DNA from: CAYGZA01 sp964354135
GTDB taxonomy: Bacteria > Planctomycetota > Planctomycetia > Pirellulales > Thermoguttaceae
NCBI GenBank assembly: GCA_964354135.1
Contig: CAYGZA010000303.1
Span: 1 to 8,323, forward strand
Reading direction: 5' to 3'
Length of the DNA stretch: 8,323 nt
Part shown: positions 1 through 5,179 of the stretch, in pieces
Numbering within the stretch: position 1 is the first letter of the stretch
Layout: every line of letters starts with the position of its first letter
The notes under the pieces: model-generated
Told to the model about the DNA's origin: nothing
The model's input: only the letters and a program-made list of their open reading frames with translations
Databases searched by the model: none
Program-made: the position numbers and the translations under genes

Positions 1-742
1 CGTCCGATTCCGGGACCGAATGGAACCGGTCGACTTGGGCCGCGTCCACGATGTCCTCCTCCATGCCGATGGCGACCAGCTTCTGACCCGCAAGACTCTT
101 GCGGAGCTCTCCGGCCAGCCGTTCCGAGTCAACCTCCTCCGCCCCGGAAGCCGTCGGGCCGGGGAACGTGGAGCCCCAATTCTCCCGGGCAACCACCGCT
201 TGAGCATTCAGTTGGTAGACCATTTCCCCCGTCCGCTGGAGGCGTTCCACCAAGAGGCCGGCCAAGAGCACGTCGTCTCGCGTTATCTCGCCGTCGGATC
301 CGGCACATAACAGGTGGATTTGGGGTTCTCCGAGCAATCGCTCGACCACTGCCGAGGCATTCACGAAGGCCCCAAGGTAGACCCGATCTGCCTGACGGCA
401 CCTCATCATGGCCCGGGTCCCGTTGGTGGTGGTAAAGACCACGGTTTTCCCGCCGACCGACTCGGGCGTGTAATCCGCCGGGCTGTTGCCAAGATGAAAA
501 CCCTCGATCGGCAGTCCGTCGCGCTCTCCCCCGAGGATACACTTCGACCCGCCGATCCGGACCGCCGTGGCCAGGGCATCCTTAATGTCGAGGCAGGGGA
601 GGACCTCGTTTGCCCCTGCCTCCAGGGCGTGGACGATCGTTGTCGTCGCCCTGAGAACGTCGATGACGACGACCGTGCCTCCGGCCAACTCTTCCGGGCT
701 CACCAGAGAGGGAATCGCATACACGTTTAGCTTGTGTGCCAT
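1..742 (-). CDS. comB: 2-phosphosulfolactate phosphatase family protein (ComB), 3' end outside window
   Basis: Reading the minus strand from the ATG at 742-740 gives 247 codons with no stop before the window edge. The product starts MAHKLNVYAIPSLV and contains VVIDVLRATTTIVHALEAGA, then GGERDGLPIEGFHLGNSP and GKTVVFTTTNGTRA. These are the conserved blocks of the ComB family, Mg2+-dependent acid phosphatases that turn 2-phosphosulfolactate into sulfolactate in coenzyme M synthesis in archaea. The visible end (DAAQVDRFHSVPE) resembles the family C-terminus, and family members are about 230-250 residues, so probably only a few codons are missing. A weak GAGG lies about 10 nt upstream of the start. 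It is divergent from the menaquinone operon with 87 bp between the starts. In bacteria the physiological role of ComB homologues is usually unproven; a role in sulfonate metabolism is only inference. Confidence 0.88.
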   Translation of the reverse strand, partial: MAHKLNVYAIPSLVSPEELAGGTVVVIDVLRATTTIVHALEAGANEVLPCLDIKDALATAVRIGGSKCILGGERDGLPIEGFHLGNSPADYTPESVGGKTVVFTTTNGTRAMMRCRQADRVYLGAFVNASAVVERLLGEPQIHLLCAGSDGEITRDDVLLAGLLVERLQRTGEMVYQLNAQAVVARENWGSTFPGPTASGAEEVDSERLAGELRKSLAGQKLVAIGMEEDIVDAAQVDRFHSVPESD

Positions 743-763
743 GGTGGCGCCGCCTCGGGGCTC

Positions 764-811
764 GGGGTTTTCACAGCGGGGAATCGCCCGGGTCTCCCCA
801 CGCTAAACCCC
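764..811. promoter_or_regulatory. Imperfect inverted repeat between divergent comB and ubiD
   Basis: GGGGTTT at 764-770 pairs with AAACCCC at 805-811. Inside it AGCG (775-778) pairs with CGCT (801-804) and GGGA (779-782) pairs with TCCC (795-798), with TCAC bulged on the left and CA on the right. That is 15 base pairs with a 12-nt loop. It sits midway between two divergent starts and just upstream of a -10-like hexamer, so it could be an operator or an RNA hairpin. No regulator can be named from the sequence. Confidence 0.45.
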
Positions 812-817
812 GTTTCC

Positions 818-830
818 TACAATATCGCCA
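818..830 (+). promoter_or_regulatory. Candidate -10 element for a leaderless ubiD transcript
   Basis: TACAAT at 818-823 lies six bases before the ATG at 830. No Shine-Dalgarno sequence is visible upstream of that ATG and no good -35 is seen 17 bp away. A -10 box at this distance would start transcription at or next to the A of the start codon, giving a leaderless mRNA as known in Deinococcus and actinobacteria. The hexamer match is seen; the leaderless start is inference. Confidence 0.35.
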
Positions 831-2290
831 TGCCGTATCACAGTCTGGCCGAATTCCTTGAGAAGTTAGAGGAACTAGGGGAACTTGTCCGTGTGGGGGC
901 GACCATCAGCGCCGATCTTGAGGGGGCTGAGATCAGTCGCATGTCCTCCATAAGAGGGGGCCCGGCCATCCTTTTCGCGGCGATTCAAGGGTATTCTCTT
1001 CCTGCCCTGAGCAATCTCCTGGGAACAGAAGAGCGGGTGTGCCGGGCGTTGGAAGTCCCTTCGCTTCACGAGGTTGCGCAGCGGGTTGCCGACCTTGTCC
1101 AGCCCTCCGAGCCGGAAGGGTGGTTCGAGAAGGTGAGGTCTTCGGCCGGTCAGACGGCCCTGCGGCGACTTCCTCCCAAGCACGTCAAGACCGGGGCCTG
1201 CCAGCAGGTCGTCCGCCTGGGGAGCGACGTTGACTTGGGCGAAATCCCCGTGTTTCGCGCCGATCCGCAAGAATCCGGCCCAACGATCACAGCCGGACAG
1301 CTCGTGCTTGCCGATGCGGAAACCGGTCATCAGCACGTCGGCCGCTACGACCTCCGGGTGCTCGACCGGGATCGTCTGGCGGCGTGCTGGTATCCCCACG
1401 AAGAGCCATCCCTCCTTTGGGCAGGCTATCGGGAGCGGAACGCCCGGATGCCGGTGGCGGTGGTCCTTGGCGGCGATCCGGCGGGGCTTTTGGCAGCGAT
1501 GGCCCCGCTCCCGCCGGAGGCCGACGCATTGGCCCTGGCCGGGCTCTTGCGGCAAAGGCCGATCGAGCTGGTCCCGTGCCGGACCATCGACCTGGAAGTG
1601 CCGACCGATGCCGAGATCGTTCTGGAAGGATACATCGACCCTCAAGAGCCGCCGGCCGACGTTGGGCTTGTACTGGGGCCCAACGGGTTTCTGCGGCCCG
1701 GCCCGCCTGCGCCCTTGGTCCACGTGACCGCCTGGACGCACCGCTCGAACCCCGTATACCCGGCGATGGTCCGAGGCCGGCCGCCGCAGGAGGAGACGGT
1801 GATCGAGCGGGCCTTGCAGCGGATCATGCTCCCGCTGGTCAGGGCGGCGGTGCCGGAGCTGGTCGACTCCGATTTCCCGGAATTCGGGGCGGCTCGCCAC
1901 TGGGCATTCGTCTCGATCCGCAAGCATTACGCGGGGCAAGCCCGGCGAGTGGCCTCCGCCCTTTGGGGCCTGCGGCAATGGATGTTCGCCAAGTTCCTGG
2001 TGATCGTCGACGAAGAGGTCCCGGTGGCGGACGCGGCGGCGGTCTGGTCCGCCGTGGCCGCCAACGCCGATCCCGGGCGCGACGTCTTTTCCCAGCAGGG
2101 GCCGCCCGACCCCTGGGACCCCGCCGGCCCGCCCGGCCGGCTCGGACACCGGCTGGGCATCGACGCCACCCGAAAGCTCCCGAGGGAGGCGGCTGCCGAG
2201 CCTTCCCGGCCCGCGCGGATGAGCGGGGAAGTCCGCCGTCTGGTCACCCAGCGCTGGTCGGAATACGAGTTGGGCGGCCCATCGCCATGA
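830..2290 (+). CDS. ubiD: UbiD family decarboxylase homologue with altered active site
   Basis: The 486-residue product aligns from end to end with E. coli UbiD (RGGPAILF, DVDLGEIPVF, DLEVPTDAEIVLEGYI, GRPPQEE, KHYAGQARRVASALWGL). UbiD enzymes use prenylated FMN from UbiX to decarboxylate aromatic acids, and the UbiD in futalosine clusters is placed at the late decarboxylation step. Residues normally essential look different here. The catalytic Arg position is Asp174 (GRYDLR). The EGPxGD/E segment reads V278-G-L-V-L-G283, removing both catalytic acids. Metal ligands Asn and Glu become His169 and Ala233; the His ligand is kept as His190. I aligned from memory of the family. The start at 830 is chosen because the family begins there (SLAEFLEKLEELGELVRV); an in-frame GTG at 734 would add 32 unrelated residues. 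The stop overlaps the ubiE start by 4 bp (ATGA). Possible alternatives are a non-catalytic partner subunit or an unusual enzyme. Confidence 0.85.
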   Translation: MPYHSLAEFLEKLEELGELVRVGATISADLEGAEISRMSSIRGGPAILFAAIQGYSLPALSNLLGTEERVCRALEVPSLHEVAQRVADLVQPSEPEGWFEKVRSSAGQTALRRLPPKHVKTGACQQVVRLGSDVDLGEIPVFRADPQESGPTITAGQLVLADAETGHQHVGRYDLRVLDRDRLAACWYPHEEPSLLWAGYRERNARMPVAVVLGGDPAGLLAAMAPLPPEADALALAGLLRQRPIELVPCRTIDLEVPTDAEIVLEGYIDPQEPPADVGLVLGPNGFLRPGPPAPLVHVTAWTHRSNPVYPAMVRGRPPQEETVIERALQRIMLPLVRAAVPELVDSDFPEFGAARHWAFVSIRKHYAGQARRVASALWGLRQWMFAKFLVIVDEEVPVADAAAVWSAVAANADPGRDVFSQQGPPDPWDPAGPPGRLGHRLGIDATRKLPREAAAEPSRPARMSGEVRRLVTQRWSEYELGGPSP

Positions 2291-3015
2291 ACGTCGACAA
2301 ATCGCCTGCTCGGGTCCGCCAGATGTTCGGGCAGATTGCCCGGCGGTACGACCTGCTGAACCACCTGCTTTCCGCCGGGATTGACCGCTCCTGGCGGCGG
2401 CGGACGGTCCGCCTCGTGCCCCCGGCCGGCGGTGGTCCCGTCCTCGACCTTTGCACGGGGACTGCCGACCTGGCCTTGGCATACTGGCGGTCGGGCCGAG
2501 GAAACCTCCGCGTAGTCGGGATCGATTTCTGCCGCCCTATGCTGCTCCTGGGCAAGGAGAAGTCCCAGCGGGCCGGGGCAGCGGAGCGCGTCGCGCTCCT
2601 GGAAGCCGACGCCCAAGCGATCCCCTTCCCCGACAATGTATTCGAGGTGGTCAGCATTGCCTTCGGGCTGCGGAACCTCAGCGACGCGGACCGCGGCCTG
2701 CGGGAAATGGCCCGGGTTTGCCGGCCGGGGGGGCATGTGGCCGTGCTGGAGTTCTCGATGCCGCAATGGCGGCCGCTGAAGGCGGTCTACGGCTGGTATT
2801 TCCGCCGGGTGCTGCCGCGGATCGGGCAGGCATTGGCCCGAAACCCGGAGCGGGCCTACAATTACCTTCCGGCCAGCGTGGGGGAGTTCTATCCGCGGGA
2901 GGCGCTCGCCCGGAAGATGGAGCAGGCCGGCTTGCGGGAAGTCCACTGGCATCCGTTCACTTTCGGGATTGCCGCGTTGCACGTGGGTACCAAGGGATTA
3001 GGGGCTAGGGACTAG
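2287..3015 (+). CDS. ubiE: Demethylmenaquinone methyltransferase (UbiE/MenG)
   Basis: A 242-residue class I SAM-dependent methyltransferase that C-methylates demethylmenaquinone to menaquinone, the last step of the pathway. The N-terminus MFGQIARRYDLLNHLLSAGID is the UbiE signature. The SAM-binding loop VLDLCTGTADLAL is at about residues 52-64. VVGIDF (about 76-81), ADAQAIPFPDNVFEVVSIAFGLRN (about 108-130) and AYNYLPASVGEFYP further on are also typical. The ATG overlaps the ubiD stop, implying translational coupling. The family normally ends near HVGTK. Here six more residues (GLGARD) and the stop codon come from a G-rich tandem repeat at the 3' end, so the original stop was probably displaced. 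The frame is open upstream of 2287, but that part is a shadow of ubiD. Confidence 0.93.
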   Translation: MNVDKSPARVRQMFGQIARRYDLLNHLLSAGIDRSWRRRTVRLVPPAGGGPVLDLCTGTADLALAYWRSGRGNLRVVGIDFCRPMLLLGKEKSQRAGAAERVALLEADAQAIPFPDNVFEVVSIAFGLRNLSDADRGLREMARVCRPGGHVAVLEFSMPQWRPLKAVYGWYFRRVLPRIGQALARNPERAYNYLPASVGEFYPREALARKMEQAGLREVHWHPFTFGIAALHVGTKGLGARD

Positions 3016-3032
3016 GGGTTAGGGACTGGGTT
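2993..3032. repeat. Telomere-like G-rich tandem repeat across the ubiE stop
   Basis: Three consecutive copies of a 14-bp unit lie at 2993-3006, 3007-3020 and 3021-3032; the last is shortened to 12 bp. The consensus is AGGGACTAGGGGTT, itself close to two heptamers of the TAGGGRY type. The stretch contains six runs of three or more G separated by 3-4 bases on the plus strand, which meets the usual G-quadruplex pattern. It overlaps the last codons of ubiE and fills part of the 93-bp gap before ubiX. Confidence 0.75.
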
Positions 3033-3098
3033 AGCCCCGGCGACCACGCCGTGGCAGCGTTATGTTGGGGCGCTGTGTTTGCACGGCGCGGTTTCCCC

Positions 3099-3103
3099 GG
3101 AGG
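3099..3103 (+). promoter_or_regulatory. Shine-Dalgarno site fixing the ubiX start
   Basis: GGAGG ends five bases before the ATG at 3109. It is one of the few clear ribosome binding sites in the window. It supports starting ubiX at 3109 (MKRNLVVAITGASG) and not at the in-frame TTG at 3079. Confidence 0.7.
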
Positions 3104-3108
3104 ATACG

Positions 3109-3795
3109 ATGAAGCGCAACTTGGTTGTCGCCATTACGGGGGCCAGCGGGGCGACCTACGCCGTGCGGACGATCGAGGTCTTGCTCGCCGCCGGCTGCGA
3201 CGTCCATCTGACGATCAGCTCCGCAGCCGCCAAGATCCTGAAGCAGGAACTCGATCTGACGGTCGACCTGGACCACTTCAACCCTTCCACGCTGCTGATC
3301 GATGCCAGCGGCCCGATCCAGGACTCGAAGCTTCAGCGACTCCGTGCCATGGCGGGAATCTCGAGCGAGTCGAGCAACGTGCTCTCCGTGGCCAGCGGCG
3401 AGCCGGGGGCGATCCACTACCATCACTACCGCGACTACACGGCCCCCATCGCCAGCGGCTCGTTTTTGACCGACGGCATGATCATCTGCCCCTGTTCCAG
3501 CGGCACCATGAGCGCCATCGTGCAGGGCACGAGCACCAACCTCATCCACCGGGCGGCGGAAGTCCACCTCAAGGAGCGCCGCAAGCTGATCCTGGTGCCG
3601 CGGGAAACCCCGCTCTCCCTCGTGCAACTGAAGAACATGAAAGAGGCCGCCGAGGCGGGCGCCGTCATCCTCCCGGCCATGCCGGGCTTCTATCACGGCG
3701 TTAGCTCCATCCAGGACCTGGTGGATTTCGTGGTCAGCCGGATCTGCGACCAGGTGGGGATCCAGAACTCGCTGATCCGGCGTTGGGGGAGCTAG
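3109..3795 (+). CDS. ubiX: UbiX family flavin prenyltransferase
   Basis: A 228-residue homologue of UbiX/Pad1, which joins a dimethylallyl group to FMN to make prenylated FMN, the cofactor of UbiD enzymes. The Rossmann-like start VVAITGASGATYAV (Gly11-Gly14) binds FMN phosphate. ICPCSSGTMSAIVQGTSTNLIHRAAEV, KERRKLILVPRETPLSLVQLKNM and ILPAMPGFYH are diagnostic. It is slightly longer than the usual 190-210 residues, owing to a stretch around residues 75-105 before GSFLTDGMIICP. It follows ubiE by 93 bp and precedes ubiA by only 6 bp, so it is probably co-transcribed with it. The futalosine-pathway counterpart is sometimes called MqnM. A normal-looking UbiX beside a UbiD lacking catalytic residues suggests that it supplies the cofactor to another UbiD as well or instead. 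Confidence 0.93.
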   Translation: MKRNLVVAITGASGATYAVRTIEVLLAAGCDVHLTISSAAAKILKQELDLTVDLDHFNPSTLLIDASGPIQDSKLQRLRAMAGISSESSNVLSVASGEPGAIHYHHYRDYTAPIASGSFLTDGMIICPCSSGTMSAIVQGTSTNLIHRAAEVHLKERRKLILVPRETPLSLVQLKNMKEAAEAGAVILPAMPGFYHGVSSIQDLVDFVVSRICDQVGIQNSLIRRWGS

Positions 3796-3801
3796 CCGAG
3801 C

Positions 3802-4689
3802 GTGCTGAGCCGCGTCCGCCAACTGCTGGAGATGATCCGCTTCAGCCACACGCTGTTTGCCCTGCCGTTTGCCCTGCTGGCGGCGGTGATGGCCTGGGCC
3901 GCCAATGCCCGTAGCGATCCGCCGCTGCCGTTCCGCTGGCAAGACCTGGCCGGGATCCTGGTCTGCATGGTGTTCGCCCGCAGCGCCGCGATGGCCTTCA
4001 ACCGTCTGGCGGACCGGCGACTCGACGCCCTCAATCCGCGGACCCGGAACCGGCACCTGCCGACGGGCACGCTGAGCGTGGCGGGCGTCGCGCTATTTAC
4101 GGCCGCTTGCTCGCTGGGCTTTGCGGCGGGGACGCTCTTCTTCTTGCCGCAAAACCCGATTCCACTTTACGCCGCCGCACCGGTGCTCGCGTTCCTCTTT
4201 GCCTACAGCTACGCCAAGCGATTTACCGTGCTCGCGCATTTCTGGCTCGGAGCCGCGCTGGCGCTGGCCCCGGCGGCGGCGTGGGTTGCCTTGCGGGCGG
4301 AGATCGCCTGGCCGCCGATGGTCCTCGGTGGTGCGGTCGTGCTCTGGGTCGCGGGGTTCGACATGATCTACGCCTGCCAGGACGTGGAGTTCGACGCGAA
4401 GATGAACCTCTTCAGCGCTCCGGCCCGATGGGGCGTCGCCGGAGCCCTGCGGCTGGCGGCCCTCTGCCATGCCGGCATGGTGGTTTTGCTCCTCCTGCTG
4501 CCGGTGGTCTATCGCGAGTTCGGCGCGATCTACTTGAGCGGCATCGCCCTCCTTGCCGCGCTACTGATCTACGAGCACCGGCTCGTGCGGCCGGACGACT
4601 TGAGCCGCGTCAACCGGGCGTTCTTTCACGTCAACGCGGTGGTGAGCGTGGGGCTGCTTTGTGTGGGGACGATCGACGTGGTAATATAG
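3802..4689 (+). CDS. ubiA: UbiA family prenyltransferase (MqnP type)
   Basis: A 295-residue polytopic membrane protein that transfers a polyprenyl chain to the aromatic ring; in futalosine clusters the acceptor is 1,4-dihydroxy-6-naphthoate. The first Asp-rich motif is N67-RLA-D71-RRL-D75 followed by RTRNRHLPTG. The second is D187-MIYACQ-D194-VEF-D198. Both bind Mg-diphosphate. Hydrophobic segments lie at about 15-33, 50-66, 92-115, 121-137, 145-165, 172-190, 214-235, 240-255 and 272-292. The start chosen is GTG at 3802, six bases after the ubiX stop, with GGGGGAG about 10 nt upstream. An ATG at 3832 would remove residues before IRFSHTLFALPFALL that the family normally has. The substrate assignment rests on the neighbouring mqnE and ubiX/ubiD genes. 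Confidence 0.92.
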   Translation: MLSRVRQLLEMIRFSHTLFALPFALLAAVMAWAANARSDPPLPFRWQDLAGILVCMVFARSAAMAFNRLADRRLDALNPRTRNRHLPTGTLSVAGVALFTAACSLGFAAGTLFFLPQNPIPLYAAAPVLAFLFAYSYAKRFTVLAHFWLGAALALAPAAAWVALRAEIAWPPMVLGGAVVLWVAGFDMIYACQDVEFDAKMNLFSAPARWGVAGALRLAALCHAGMVVLLLLLPVVYREFGAIYLSGIALLAALLIYEHRLVRPDDLSRVNRAFFHVNAVVSVGLLCVGTIDVVI

Positions 4690-4720
4690 AGCCGTCAGCC
4701 ATCAGCTTTCGGCTATCAGC
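4690..4720. repeat. Left heptamer repeat array (inverted copy)
   Basis: This starts one base after the ubiA stop and consists of four 7-bp units (AGCCGTC, AGCCATC, AGCTTTC, GGCTATC) plus AGC. Its reverse complement matches 5122-5152 at 28 of 31 positions, so the two arrays form imperfect inverted repeats around the four-helix-bundle gene. Confidence 0.75.
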
Positions 4721-4735
4721 GGGAAGGGGCGCGGC

Positions 4736-5119
4736 ATGAGGGATTTCCACAAACTGAAGGTGTGGGAGAAGGCTCACTTGCTGACGCTCGCGGTGTACAC
4801 TGCAACCCGAAGGTTCCCCAAGGAGGAGCTGTTCGGCCTGACGGCACAGGCGCGGCGGGCAATCGCCTCGATCCCAGGGAATATCGCCGAGGCGTGCGGT
4901 CGGAATGGGGCCAAGGAATTTGCCCGCTTCCTCGACATCGCCGCCGGGTCCGCCAGCGAACTGGAGTATCATCTCCTGCTGGCGAGAGACCTCGGTTTGC
5001 TTGCGGATTCTGAGCACGCGAGACTTGCTGGAGAAACCCGACAGGTGAAACAAATGCTAACGGTTCTGCTTCAAAGGGTACGTACCCCTGACCACAAGAG
5101 ACTGAACACTGATAACTGA
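4736..5119 (+). CDS. Four-helix-bundle protein (23S rRNA intervening-sequence protein family)
   Basis: A 127-residue small helical protein of the family first seen encoded in 23S rRNA intervening sequences; bAvd, the accessory protein of diversity-generating retroelements, belongs to the same fold. Visible family marks are FHKLKVWEKAHLLTLAVY (4-21), FPKEELFGLTAQARRAIASI (27-46), PGNIAEACGRNGAKEFARFL (47-66) and IAAGSASELEYHLLLARDLG (68-87). AAGGGG precedes the ATG by about 7 nt. No reverse transcriptase or rRNA is in the window, so neither a retroelement nor an rRNA role is shown. The gene sits between inverted heptamer arrays, and its last few codons (NTDN) and stop lie at the edge of the right array. 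It separates mqnE from the rest of the menaquinone genes and has no known role in that pathway. It may be a mobile passenger. Confidence 0.85.
   Translation: MRDFHKLKVWEKAHLLTLAVYTATRRFPKEELFGLTAQARRAIASIPGNIAEACGRNGAKEFARFLDIAAGSASELEYHLLLARDLGLLADSEHARLAGETRQVKQMLTVLLQRVRTPDHKRLNTDN
5076..5087. repeat. 12-bp perfect palindrome in the four-helix-bundle gene
   Basis: GGGTACGTACCC is self-complementary over all 12 bases. It lies in the last 15 codons of the four-helix-bundle gene, about 35 bp before the heptamer array. It may mark the boundary between the conserved protein and a repeat-derived tail (RTPDHKRLNTDN). No function is visible. Confidence 0.5.
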
Positions 5120-5173
5120 CGGCCGATAGCTGAAAGCTGATAGCTGACGGCTGATAGCTGATAGCTGAAAGCC
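5111..5173. repeat. Right heptamer repeat array, consensus GATAGCT
   Basis: Nine uninterrupted 7-bp units read GATAACT, GACGGCC, GATAGCT, GAAAGCT, GATAGCT, GACGGCT, GATAGCT, GATAGCT and GAAAGCC. The array begins in the last codons of the four-helix-bundle gene and ends six bases before the mqnE ATG, filling nearly the whole intergenic space. It is the inverted partner of the array at 4690-4720. It leaves no recognisable Shine-Dalgarno site for mqnE. Confidence 0.8.
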
Positions 5174-5179
5174 CTTGTC

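Noticed and set aside
1384..2286. A 301-codon extension upstream of ubiE in the same frame
   Set aside because: It overlaps ubiD in another frame, has shadow-like composition, and the UbiE family starts at the ATG at 2287.
875..2482. A 535-codon open frame on the minus strand
   Set aside because: It lies antisense to ubiD and the start of ubiE, is rich in Arg, Gly and Pro as expected from a GC-rich shadow frame, and shows no family motif, whereas the plus-strand ubiD is clearly recognisable.
4736..5119. Part of a diversity-generating retroelement (bAvd-type accessory gene)
   Set aside because: No reverse transcriptase, template or variable repeat is in the window. The family match alone is not enough.
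5111..5173. CRISPR or integron attC site
   Set aside because: The 7-bp units have no spacers and there are no RYYYAAC/GTTRRRY core sites, so it is a simple heptamer array.
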